Source: Streptomyces sp. SID12488
GTDB lineage: Bacteria > Actinomycetota > Actinomycetes > Streptomycetales > Streptomycetaceae
Direction: 5' to 3'
Assembly: GCF_010548275.1 (NCBI RefSeq)
Contig: NZ_JAAGLT010000007.1
Span: 277,138-341,137 of the forward strand
DNA length: 64,000 nucleotides
A program made the position numbers and the translations under genes. Positions 34,003 to 42,349 of this stretch are shown here, piece by piece. Every line of letters begins with the position of its first letter. The stretch's first letter is position 1. Under the pieces are notes generated by a model. That model was not told the DNA's origin. It searched no databases and saw nothing but the letters and a program-made list of their open reading frames with translations.

Positions 34003-35250
34003 TCAGTTGTCCGTTCCCGCTGATCCCGCTGATCCCGCCGGTCCCACCAGTGCGTACGTCTGTGTCGCGATCTCCAGCTCCTCGTCCGTCGGGACGACCG
34101 CCACCGCGACCCGGGAGCCGGTGGGGGAGATCAGGCGGGCCTCCTGGCTCCGTACGGCGTTCAGGGCGCCGTCCACGGCCACGCCGAGGCCCTCCAGGTC
34201 CGCCACCGCCGCCTCGCGCACCGGCGCCGCGTTCTCGCCGACCCCGGCCGTGAACGCGATGGCGTCCACCCGGCCCAGTACCGCGTAATAGGCGCCGATG
34301 TACTTCTTCAGACGGTGGATGTAGATGTCGAAGGCCAGCCGGGCCGCCGGGGCGTCCGCGCCGCCCTCGTCGATACGGCGGCGGATTTCCCGCATGTCGT
34401 TGTCTCCGCACAGACCGAGCAGGCCGCTCTTCTTGTTGAGAAGAGTGTCGATCTCGTCCGTGGACATTCCGCCAACACGCATCAAATGGAAGATGACGGC
34501 CGGGTCCAGGTCACCGGACCGGGTTCCCATGACCAGTCCCTCCAGCGGCGTCAGCCCCATCGAGGTGTCCACGCACCTGCCGCCCCGCACGGCCGACGCG
34601 GACGCACCGTTGCCCAGGTGCAGCACGATCACGTTCACGTCCTCGGGCGCCCGGCCCAGGAGTCGCGCCGTCTCCCGTGACACGTACGCGTGGGACGTGC
34701 CGTGGAACCCGTATCGCCTGATGCGGTGCTCGTCGGCCGTCTTCACGTCGATCGCGTAGCGGGCCGCCGACTCCGGCATCGTGGTGTGGAAGGCCGTGTC
34801 GAAGACCGCGACCTGGGGGAGGTCGGGGCGCAGGCTCTGGGCCGTACGGATGCCGGTGAGGTTCGCCGGGTTGTGCAGCGGGGCCACCGGGATCAGGCGC
34901 TCGATCTCCGCGAGGACCGTGTCGTCGATGACCGTCGGCTCGGTGAAGGACAGGCCGCCGTGCACGACCCGGTGCCCTATGGCCGCCAACTCCGGGGAAT
35001 CCAGGCCCAGTCCGTCTTTCCCGAGCTCCTCCGCAACGGCCTTCAGGGCGGCCTCGTGGTCGGCGATCGGGCCCGTCCGCTCTCGGGACTCGCCGCCGGT
35101 CGCCAGCGGGGTGTGCTTCAGGCGGGACGTCTCCTCGCCGATGCGTTCCACCAGGCCCAGGGCGAGCCGGCTGCTGTCGTGCATGTCGAGCAGCTGGTAC
35201 TTCACCGACGAGGAGCCGGAGTTGAGGACGAGGACGCGGGTCGCGGTCAC
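34003..35250 (-). CDS. ackA: Acetate kinase
   Basis: A 415-residue acetate kinase (acetyl phosphate plus ADP to acetate plus ATP, reversible). The N-terminal phosphate-binding motif VLVLNSGSSSVKYQ, the conserved arginine near HRVVHGG, the VFDTAFHTTMP block, HLGNGASA and the C-terminal FTAGVGENA adenosine motif are all visible. GTG 35250 overlaps the pta stop (GTGA), so it is translated with pta. The last ~12 residues (GPAGSAGSAGTDN) are a Gly/Ala/Ser tail. The pair interconverts acetyl-CoA and acetate through acetyl phosphate. Confidence 0.97.
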   Translation of the reverse strand: MTATRVLVLNSGSSSVKYQLLDMHDSSRLALGLVERIGEETSRLKHTPLATGGESRERTGPIADHEAALKAVAEELGKDGLGLDSPELAAIGHRVVHGGLSFTEPTVIDDTVLAEIERLIPVAPLHNPANLTGIRTAQSLRPDLPQVAVFDTAFHTTMPESAARYAIDVKTADEHRIRRYGFHGTSHAYVSRETARLLGRAPEDVNVIVLHLGNGASASAVRGGRCVDTSMGLTPLEGLVMGTRSGDLDPAVIFHLMRVGGMSTDEIDTLLNKKSGLLGLCGDNDMREIRRRIDEGGADAPAARLAFDIYIHRLKKYIGAYYAVLGRVDAIAFTAGVGENAAPVREAAVADLEGLGVAVDGALNAVRSQEARLISPTGSRVAVAVVPTDEELEIATQTYALVGPAGSAGSAGTDN

Positions 35251-37370
35251 TGCGCGGCTGCCTTTTCGGTAGGGGTGGAGCCGGCGGTGGCGTCGGCGGC
35301 GGCTGTCTGGGCCTGGATCGCCGTGATGGCGACCGTGGTGACGATGTCCGGGACCAGGGCGCCTCTGGACAGGTCGTTGACCGGCTTGCGCAGGCCCTGG
35401 AGGACCGGGCCGACGGCGATCGCGCCGGCCGAACGCTGCACGGCCTTGTAGGTGTTGTTGCCGGTGTTGAGGTCCGGGAAGATCAACACGCTTGCCTGCC
35501 CCGCGACTTCGGAGCCCGGGAGCTTGGTGGCGGCCACGGTCGGTTCGACGGCCGCGTCGTACTGGATCGGGCCTTCGATACGGAGATCAGGGCGCCGCGA
35601 GCGCACCAGTTCCGTGGCCTCCCGCACCTTGTCGACGTCGGCGCCCGACCCCGACGTGCCCGTCGAGTACGACAGCATCGCGATCCTCGGCGCCACGCCG
35701 AACTGCTCGGCGGTGGCCGCCGACTGGATGGCGATGTCGGCCAACTGCTCGGCGTTCGGGTCGGGGTTGACCGCGCAGTCGCCGTAGACGAGGACCTTGT
35801 CGGCCAGGCACATGAAGAAGACGGACGACACGATCGCGGCGTCCGGCTTGGTCTTGATGATCTCGAAGGCGGGGCGGATCGTCGCGGCAGTCGAGTGGAC
35901 CGAGCCCGACACCATGCCGTCCGCCAGGCCCTCCTGGACCATCAGGGTGCCGAAGTAGTTGACGTCCGAGACGACGTCGTGGGCGAGTTCCACCGTGACG
36001 CCCTTGTGGGCGCGGAACTTGGCGTACTTCTCGGCGAACGTGTCCCGCAGTTCGGAGGTCTGCGGGTCGATCAGCTGGGTGCCGCCGAGGTCGATGCCCA
36101 GGTCGGCGGCCTTCTTGCGGATGGCGTCGACCGGGCCGAGCAGTGTCAGGTCGCACACGCCCCGGCGCAGCAGTACCTCGGCGGCGTGCAGGACGCGTTC
36201 CTCGGTGCCCTCGGGGAGGACGACCCGGCGCTTGTCGGCGCGGGCGCGTTCGAGGAGCTTGTGCTCGAACATCATCGGCGTGACACGGTCGCTGCTGGGT
36301 GCGGAGACCCGCTTCAGCAACTCGGTGGTGTCCACGTGGCGTTCGAAGAGGCCGAGGGCCGTCTCCGCCTTGCGCGGGGTGGCCGCGTTCAACTTCCCCT
36401 CCAGGGAGAAGAGTTGGGCGGCGACGGGGAAGCTGGTGTCGGCGACCGAGACGACCGGGGTGCCGGGGGCGAGACGGGCGGCGAGGGTGAGGACCTCGTT
36501 GCTCGGGCGCTCGTTCAGGGTCAGCAGGACCCCCGCGATGGGCGGCGTACCGGCGCTGTGCGCGGCCAGGGCACCGACGACCAGGTCGGCGCGGTCGCCG
36601 GGAGTGACGACCAGGCAGCCGGGGGTCAGCGCGGTCAGGAAGTTGGGCAGCATCGCGCCGCCGAAGACGAAGCCGAGCGCGTCACGGGCGAGCCCCGAGT
36701 CGTCGCCGAGGAGCACCGTGCCGCCGAGCGTCTGGGTGATCTGGGCGACCGTCGGAGCGGAGAGGGCGGGCTCGTCGGGGAGGACGTAACAGGGCACGGG
36801 GAGGCGGGAGTCGAGGCCCGCGGCGATGCCTGCGCGGTCCTCGCGGGCGACACGGTTGGCGATCATGGCGAGGACGTCGCAGCCCAGCGCCTCGTACGCG
36901 CGGTACGCGTTGCGCGTCTCGGCGAGCACCGACTCGGCGGTCTGGTCGCGTCCGCCGACCACCGCGACGACGGACGCGCCGAACTCGTTCGCGAGGCGGG
37001 CGTTGAGGGCCAGCTCGTCCGGGAACTGTGTGTCGGCGAAGTCGGTGCCGAGGACGAGGACGACGTCGTACTCGCGGGCGACACGCAGGAAGCGGTCGAC
37101 GAGGGTCGAGACAAGCTCGTCGGTGCCCTGCTCGGCCTGGAGCGCGGACGCCTCCGGGTAGTCCATGCCGTACACGGTCGCCGGGTCCTGCGAGAGGCGG
37201 TAGCGGGCGCGCAGCAGCTCGAAGAGCCGGTCCGGGTTGTCATGCACCAGGGGGCGGAAGACGCCCACGCGGTCGACCTGCCGGGTCAGGAGTTCCATGA
37301 CCCCCAGCTCGACGACCTGGCGGCCGTCGCCCCGGTCGATCCCGGTCACGTACACGCTGCGGGTCGTCAC
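35247..37370 (-). CDS. pta: Phosphate acetyltransferase (long form)
   Basis: A 707-residue enzyme making acetyl phosphate from acetyl-CoA. It is the long, two-part form: an N-terminal P-loop-like DRTGG/AAA region (starting SVYVTGIDRGDGRQVVELG, with a DRTGG-type middle) with likely regulatory function, and the C-terminal PTA_PTB catalytic domain from about residue 375 (EHKLLERARADKRRVVLPEGTEERV ... MVSGSVHSTAATIRPA ... LSYSTGTSGSGADVDKV ... GPIQYDAAVEPTVAATK). The start is GTG 37370. It is the first gene of the pta-ackA unit, divergent from pfkA with a 208-bp shared upstream region. Confidence 0.97.
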   Translation of the reverse strand: MTTRSVYVTGIDRGDGRQVVELGVMELLTRQVDRVGVFRPLVHDNPDRLFELLRARYRLSQDPATVYGMDYPEASALQAEQGTDELVSTLVDRFLRVAREYDVVLVLGTDFADTQFPDELALNARLANEFGASVVAVVGGRDQTAESVLAETRNAYRAYEALGCDVLAMIANRVAREDRAGIAAGLDSRLPVPCYVLPDEPALSAPTVAQITQTLGGTVLLGDDSGLARDALGFVFGGAMLPNFLTALTPGCLVVTPGDRADLVVGALAAHSAGTPPIAGVLLTLNERPSNEVLTLAARLAPGTPVVSVADTSFPVAAQLFSLEGKLNAATPRKAETALGLFERHVDTTELLKRVSAPSSDRVTPMMFEHKLLERARADKRRVVLPEGTEERVLHAAEVLLRRGVCDLTLLGPVDAIRKKAADLGIDLGGTQLIDPQTSELRDTFAEKYAKFRAHKGVTVELAHDVVSDVNYFGTLMVQEGLADGMVSGSVHSTAATIRPAFEIIKTKPDAAIVSSVFFMCLADKVLVYGDCAVNPDPNAEQLADIAIQSAATAEQFGVAPRIAMLSYSTGTSGSGADVDKVREATELVRSRRPDLRIEGPIQYDAAVEPTVAATKLPGSEVAGQASVLIFPDLNTGNNTYKAVQRSAGAIAVGPVLQGLRKPVNDLSRGALVPDIVTTVAITAIQAQTAAADATAGSTPTEKAAAQ

Positions 37371-37578
37371 GCGTGCTCTCCGTTTCCTCGCTCGCGAATA
37401 TGGCTCACCGAGGTGAGCGGAACCCTCTTGACAGTACCCGCGGCGATGGCTACGGCACCCGCCAGGATCGAGGGCCCGGCCAGGGCGTGAAACAATTGGA
37501 GCGACTCACCGGCATCACAGGCAACCAGAGCGATCAGACCGAGTCGGACCGATCACAGCGAGCAGGAGACAGAGCACG

Positions 37579-38604
37579 ATGCGCATCGGAGTTCTCACCG
37601 CAGGCGGCGACTGTCCGGGCCTGAACGCAGTGATCCGGTCGGTCGTGCACCGAGCGGTCACCCAGTACGACGACGAGGTCATCGGCTTCGAGGACGGTTA
37701 CGCGGGGCTGCTCGACGGCCGCTACCGCAGCCTCGACCTCGACGATGTCAGCGGCATCCTCGCCCGCGGCGGCACCATCCTCGGCTCCTCCCGGCTCCCG
37801 CGCGACCGGCTGCGCGAGGCCTGCGAGAACGCGCAGGACATGGCGCGCGAGTTCGGTATCGACGTACTGATCCCGATCGGCGGCGAGGGCACGCTGACGG
37901 CGGCCCGGATGCTGAGCGACGCGCGCCTGCCGGTGGTCGGCGTCCCGAAGACGATCGACAACGACATCTCGTCGACCGACCGCACGTTCGGCTTCGACAC
38001 GGCGGTGGGCGTCGCGACGGAGGCGATGGACCGCCTGAAGACCACCGCCGAGTCGCATCAGCGCGTGATGGTCGTCGAGGTCATGGGCCGGCACGCGGGC
38101 TGGATCGCCCTGGAGTCCGGCATGGCCGCCGGCGCGCACGGCATCTGCCTCCCCGAGCGCCCCTTCGACCCCGCCCACCTCGTGAAGATGGTCGAGGAGC
38201 GGTTCGCGCGCGGCAAGAAGTTCGCCGTCATCTGCGTCGCCGAGGGCGCGCACCCCGCCGAGGGCAGCATGGACTACGGCCACGGCGCGATCGACCAGTT
38301 CGGCCACGAGCGCTTCCAGGGCATCGGCACGGCACTCGCGTACGAGCTGGAACGCCGGCTCGGCAAGGAGGCCAAGCCGGTCATCCTCGGCCACATCCAG
38401 CGCGGCGGCACGCCCACCGCGTACGACCGCGTTCTCGCGACCCGGTTCGGCTGGCACGCGGTGGAGGCCGCGCACCAGGGCCAGTTCGGGCGGATGACAG
38501 CCCTGCGCGGGACGGACGTGGTGATGGTGCCGCTGGCGGAGGCGGTCATGGAGTTGAAGACGGTCCCGAAGGACCGGATGGACGAGGCGGAGTCCGTGTT
38601 CTAG
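37579..38604 (+). CDS. pfkA: 6-phosphofructokinase
   Basis: A 341-residue group-A phosphofructokinase: fructose 6-phosphate to fructose 1,6-bisphosphate. Motifs are TAGGDCPGLNAVIR at the N-terminus, IPIGGEGTLTAARM, PKTIDNDISSTD with the catalytic aspartate and VEVMGRHAGWIAL for the sugar phosphate. In the nucleotide-specificity position the GGEGT motif keeps Gly (as in ATP enzymes), while the PKTID lysine is the residue seen in PPi enzymes. This mixed pattern is what I recall of the ATP-dependent Streptomyces PfkA, so ATP use is more likely. ATG 37579 has GGAGA upstream. Divergent from pta. Confidence 0.95.
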   Translation: MRIGVLTAGGDCPGLNAVIRSVVHRAVTQYDDEVIGFEDGYAGLLDGRYRSLDLDDVSGILARGGTILGSSRLPRDRLREACENAQDMAREFGIDVLIPIGGEGTLTAARMLSDARLPVVGVPKTIDNDISSTDRTFGFDTAVGVATEAMDRLKTTAESHQRVMVVEVMGRHAGWIALESGMAAGAHGICLPERPFDPAHLVKMVEERFARGKKFAVICVAEGAHPAEGSMDYGHGAIDQFGHERFQGIGTALAYELERRLGKEAKPVILGHIQRGGTPTAYDRVLATRFGWHAVEAAHQGQFGRMTALRGTDVVMVPLAEAVMELKTVPKDRMDEAESVF

Positions 38605-38641
38605 GTCAAGGCGGCCAAGGCTGTCCAGGAGGTAAGGGCGG

Positions 38642-39382
38642 TCAGCGGCGGTTCGGGCTGTTGGGGATGCTGGTGTCGACCCTCGCCCAGAAGTGCTCCA
38701 CGATCCGGTCGAGGAATTCGCGTCCGATGTGGCTCGCCTCGCTCGCCGCGGAGCCGTCCGACCAGGTCAGGGTGGCGGCCAACTGCCCCTGGTAGTAGCG
38801 GTGCAGCTCCTGGAGCGTGCCCTCCAGGAGGCGCCGGTTCAGCGGCACCATCTTGTTGACGGGCCGGACGTACGCCTGCCAGCGCGTCGTGACCGCGCTG
38901 CGCAGCAATCCGGCGAGCTTGCCGTCGAGGCCGGTCAGGGACATGAAGTCCGCGAGCGAGAGTTCGAGCACCTCGGCGAGAATCGCGGACTGCCGCTCGG
39001 TGCCGCGCCACTCGCCGCTCTCCTCCATCCGTACGTAGACGAGCAGTTCGAGCCCTACGGCCCGCGCCACGTCCTCCGCGCTGAGGCCACGCGCGGCGCG
39101 GTGCTCGCGCAAGGTGCCGGGACGGCCGATGAGTTCGCAGGGCGAACACCACAACACGCCGGCGAGAGCGGTGAGTTCGCTTCTGCCCGGGGCCATGATG
39201 TTGCGTTCCCAGGCGACCACGTGGTCGGGCGTGATGTACGGCAGCCCGTACGAGACCCGCATCCCGTAGGCGACGTGCTCAGGGCCCATTCCGAGGGCCA
39301 CACGGAGTCTGCGGGCCGCGTGGGCGTCGAAGGGCGGGGTCGGCGGCGTGGGCGGTGGAGGCGGAACTGGGGGTCGGCGCAC
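38642..39382 (-). CDS. XRE-family helix-turn-helix regulator
   Basis: A 246-residue regulator. A Pro-rich start (RRPPVPPPPPTPPTPP) is followed by a first HTH-like region (RRLRVALGMGPEHVAYGMRV ... DHVVAWERN) and a second (LREHRAARGLSAEDVARAVGL ... YVRMEESGEW), so it has two tandem XRE-like units. A C-terminal helical part (residues ~160-246, PLNRRLLEGTLQELHRYYQG) follows. The start is set at GTG 39382 because TAGCTT lies 7 nt upstream and fits a -10 box for a leaderless transcript; TTG 39391 is the longer alternative. Convergent with pfkA. Target unknown. Confidence 0.78.
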   Translation of the reverse strand: MRRPPVPPPPPTPPTPPFDAHAARRLRVALGMGPEHVAYGMRVSYGLPYITPDHVVAWERNIMAPGRSELTALAGVLWCSPCELIGRPGTLREHRAARGLSAEDVARAVGLELLVYVRMEESGEWRGTERQSAILAEVLELSLADFMSLTGLDGKLAGLLRSAVTTRWQAYVRPVNKMVPLNRRLLEGTLQELHRYYQGQLAATLTWSDGSAASEASHIGREFLDRIVEHFWARVDTSIPNSPNRR

Positions 39383-40006
39383 GCGCCACAAGCTAGGGGC
39401 GCGGGGCGGCGGTGACTACGTTCTGTTCGGCCACAATCACGGATTGTAGGAAGCTACGGGTTCGGGGGTCGATTCGCGGTTGCCCGGTGCCCGCCGGAGC
39501 TCGTGGGGTGGGGGCGGACGAGGGCGGCGCGGACGGGGTTCGCGGCTGTCCGACCGTGCGAACGGCAAGGTGGTTGGGCATATGCGCGGGCGTTCGCCCG
39601 TGGGCGTTCGAGGGCTTGAGGTTGTTGGGGTCTCGGCTCTGTGGGCGAGTGTCGAAGGTGGGTGCGGTGTGGTGGGGGGTTCGGTGGGGTGGCGTGGGGC
39701 GGGTGACTGGCGAGTAGGGGCGGCGTGAATTGTGCGGTCTGTTGATGGGGCGCCGCTGGATTGCCGCTGGGCTGCCGCGTTTGCCGTGACTGCCGTAGCT
39801 GCCGTGGAGGCTGTCCTCCCTTTGTCTCCGATGGGAGTTCGGCCGTCAAGTGCGCGTTCAGCAGGGCATGTTGGGCTTGTTGGGGGGCTGGGGCGCGTAC
39901 CGTGACCGGAGGCCGCGGGTTGCGGTCAGGCTGAGGCCGGGTTGCCAGGGTGGGTGGCTTGGCGGGTTTTGGAGGGCGCCGGGTGGCGTCGGGAAGTGGT
40001 GGTCCT
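39383..40006. other. 624-bp stretch without a supported gene
   Basis: G-rich sequence on the + strand with many GTGGG and GCTGCCG runs (a cluster of imperfect GCTGCCG/TGCCGT repeats near 39745-39815). Open frames on both strands are Pro/Arg/Thr-rich and lack ribosome sites and coding codon pattern. No hairpin stands out. Confidence 0.5.
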
Positions 40007-40456
40007 GTGAGTGGCAAGACGGAGAAGATCGAGGGGCACATACGGGAGCGGCTGCTCGCCCCGAACTTCTGGCACCTCGCGACGGTCGGTGCGGACGGCG
40101 TGCCACAGGTGTCGCCGATGTGGGTCGACATCGAGGGCGACCATGTCATGGTCAACACGGCCATCGGCCGTGTGAAGGAGGAGAACCTCCGCCTCAATCC
40201 CCATGTCTCGCTCTCCCACCACGACCCCGAGAACCCGTACGACCGTGCGGAGATCCGGGGGCGCGTGGTGCGGTTCGTGGAGGGCGAGGAGGCGGAACGT
40301 TCCATGGACCGGCTCACCAAGAAGTACATCGACCAGGACCGGTATCCGTGGCTGCTGCCGGGGGAGCGGCGCGTGATGCTGCTCATCGAGGTGACGCGGG
40401 TGCGGCGGGTCGTGGGGGTCGAGCCGTTCCGGCCTGGGGTGCTGCCTGAGGTGTGA
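40007..40456 (+). CDS. PPOX-class F420/FMN-dependent oxidoreductase family protein
   Basis: A 149-residue split-barrel flavin/deazaflavin-binding protein. It opens SGKTEKIEGHIRERLLAPNF, then the family core WHLATVGADGVPQVSPMWVDIEGD, VMVNTAIGRVKEENL, DPENPYDRAEIRGRVV and the terminal LIEVTRVRRV. This pattern matches PPOX-class F420-dependent enzymes of actinobacteria, which reduce diverse substrates. GTG 40007 is preferred because the family begins near this residue and GGGAAGTGG precedes it; the frame is open upstream. It stands alone, convergent with the ABC transporter operon. Confidence 0.85.
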   Translation: MSGKTEKIEGHIRERLLAPNFWHLATVGADGVPQVSPMWVDIEGDHVMVNTAIGRVKEENLRLNPHVSLSHHDPENPYDRAEIRGRVVRFVEGEEAERSMDRLTKKYIDQDRYPWLLPGERRVMLLIEVTRVRRVVGVEPFRPGVLPEV

Positions 40457-40500
40457 GCAGTTTTTTGGGCGGCGGGGCCGGCGGGGGCCAGGGGCTGCGG

Positions 40501-40584
40501 GAGGTGGCCCGCTTTGCCGGCTTCGATGTCGTGGATGAGGGTGCGGAGGGTTTCCCGGGTGTCGGTGCCCATGCGGAAGTCATC
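40501..40584 (-). pseudogene. DUF397-type gene fragment
   Basis: On the minus strand a 28-codon stretch reads DDFRMG-TDTRETLRTLIHD-IEAGKAGHL, which is the C-terminal half of the DUF397 protein at 31628 (TDTREALRTLIQDIKAGKADHL) with only a few changes. No start or N-terminal half is present; the sequence joins the end of the permease gene at 40580. It is a relic of a second DUF397 gene. Confidence 0.6.
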
Positions 40585-41425
40585 CCTTGACAGCCCCGCC
40601 CAAAGCGAAGCCCCCACCCACCCGCCGCGCCACCAGCACATACAACAAAATCACCGGCGTCGAATAAATAACCGAAAACGCGGCCAACTGCCCATAAACA
40701 ACCGTCCCCCGATTCCCGAAGAAGTCATTGATGCTCACGCTCGCCGGCATCTGATCCGGCGTAAGCAGCAACATGAACGGCACGAAGAAGTTCCCCCACA
40801 TCATCACGAACGAGAACACCGTCACCACAGCCACCCCCGGCCCCATCAGTGGCAGCACAATCCGCGTCAACGACTGAAGCGACGAAGCCCCGTCCGTCCA
40901 GGCAGCCTCCTCCAGCTCCTTCGGTACGCCGTCCATGAAGTTCTTCATCAGCCAAATAGCGAACGGAAGCTGCGAAGCCGCGAAAAAGAAGATCGTGCCC
41001 TGCATGGTGTCGATAAGGTTCACCCGCACGAAAAGCGCGTAAACCGGCACCATGATCGCGGTGATCGGCAGGCAGGTGGCGAACAGAACCGTCAGTAGAA
41101 ACGGCCTGTTGAACCGCGACCGAAACCGCGACAGCGGATACGCGGCCAGCGCCGCACACACCACCGTCAGCAGCGTCCCACCCCCGCACAGCATCAGACT
41201 GTTGAGCAGCGGCGTAAACGTGACGTCATCCGTCAGCACCGCATCGAAGTTCCCCAGCGTCAAACCGTCCGGAACCCGCACCCGCAGATCGGCCCGCGGA
41301 TCCAGAGCCGACAGGACGACCCACGCGAGCGGGAGAACGAATGCCGCCGCGACCACCAACAACCCCGCATCGGCCGCCAACCGGCGGTTCGTGCGCCGGG
41401 AATTCATCGTCGCCCTTGTGACCAC
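40580..41425 (-). CDS. Carbohydrate ABC transporter permease (MalG-like)
   Basis: A 281-residue inner permease with six transmembrane helices, last gene of a three-gene sugar uptake operon. The EAA loop that docks the ATPase is visible (EEAAWTDGASSLQSLTRIVLPLMGPG), as is the N-terminal LADAGLLVV-type first span. GTG 41425 has GGAGGTG 9 nt upstream, within the end of the preceding gene; ATG 41407 is the alternative. A 6-bp gap follows the first permease gene. No ATPase gene is in the operon, so a shared multiple-sugar ATPase (MsiK-type, known in Streptomyces) is the probable energiser. Confidence 0.9.
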   Translation of the reverse strand: MVTRATMNSRRTNRRLAADAGLLVVAAAFVLPLAWVVLSALDPRADLRVRVPDGLTLGNFDAVLTDDVTFTPLLNSLMLCGGGTLLTVVCAALAAYPLSRFRSRFNRPFLLTVLFATCLPITAIMVPVYALFVRVNLIDTMQGTIFFFAASQLPFAIWLMKNFMDGVPKELEEAAWTDGASSLQSLTRIVLPLMGPGVAVVTVFSFVMMWGNFFVPFMLLLTPDQMPASVSINDFFGNRGTVVYGQLAAFSVIYSTPVILLYVLVARRVGGGFALGGAVKG

Positions 41426-41431
41426 GGCGTC

Positions 41432-42349
41432 TCACACCTCCGTACGCAGCAGCCGCATGTACACCACGGAGAAGAGCGAGCCGACGACCAGCAACAGCAG
41501 AGCCACCGCCGTCCCGTACCCGATCATGCTTTTCTGGAAGGCCTGTTCGTACATGAACAAAGGGAGCGTCTGGCTCCTGTTCCCCGGGCCGCCCCTCGTC
41601 ATCACCCAGATCAGCCCGAACACCGACAGCGTCTGCAGCGTGTTCAGCATCAGGTTCGTGCCGATCGAGCGGCGGATCATCGGCAGCGTGATGTGCCACA
41701 TCCGCCGCCAGCCCCCCGCGCCGTCCACCTCCGCCGCCTCCGTGATCTCCTTCGGGATCTCGTTCAGCGCCGCCGAGTACACCAGCATCGAGAACGCCGT
41801 ACCCCGCCACACGTTCGCGAACGACACCGCCAGGATCGGCAACGTGAACAGCCAGTTCTGGGACGGGAGATGGAGCCAGTCCAGGATGGCGTTGAGGGTG
41901 CCCTCGCGCCGAAAGAAGGCGTACAGCAGGAACCCCGCCACCACCTCCGGCAGTACCCACGCCGTGATCACGATCCCGCCCACGACCGTCCGCACCGGCT
42001 TCGACGCGCGCTGCATCAGCGACGCCAGCGCCAGGCCCAGCGTGTTCTGGCCGATGAGGGACGACAGGACCGTGAACACCAGCGTCAGCCATACGGCGTT
42101 CAGGAACGCCTCGTCCTTGAAGGCCGTACGGAAGTTCTCGAAGCCGATGAACGACGACTCGGCCTGGCCCGTCAACTGGAGGTCGGTGAAGGCGATGTAG
42201 GCGCAGTACACGATCGGCCCGGCGAGGAAGAGGAGAAGCAGGATCACCGCCGGTGTGACCGGAAGCGCCCGCGTCAGCACTCGGGGCAGGGAGGAACGCC
42301 TGGATACACCCACACCCGTATCCGCACCTGTACCCGCACTTGTACTCAC
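41432..42349 (-). CDS. Carbohydrate ABC transporter permease (MalF-like)
   Basis: A 305-residue permease. A cytoplasmic Ser/Thr/Gly-rich leader (STSAGTGADTGVGVSRRSS) precedes the first of six transmembrane helices (PAVILLLLFLAGPIVYCAYIAF). The EAA loop is ITEAAEVDGAGGWRRMWHITLPMIR. The FTDLQLTG...FIGFENFRTAF segment after the first helix is typical of sugar-permease MalF relatives. GTG 42349 overlaps the stop of the binding-protein gene (GTGA), giving coupling. Expression should follow the promoter at 43786-43815. Confidence 0.92.
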   Translation of the reverse strand: MSTSAGTGADTGVGVSRRSSLPRVLTRALPVTPAVILLLLFLAGPIVYCAYIAFTDLQLTGQAESSFIGFENFRTAFKDEAFLNAVWLTLVFTVLSSLIGQNTLGLALASLMQRASKPVRTVVGGIVITAWVLPEVVAGFLLYAFFRREGTLNAILDWLHLPSQNWLFTLPILAVSFANVWRGTAFSMLVYSAALNEIPKEITEAAEVDGAGGWRRMWHITLPMIRRSIGTNLMLNTLQTLSVFGLIWVMTRGGPGNRSQTLPLFMYEQAFQKSMIGYGTAVALLLLVVGSLFSVVYMRLLRTEV

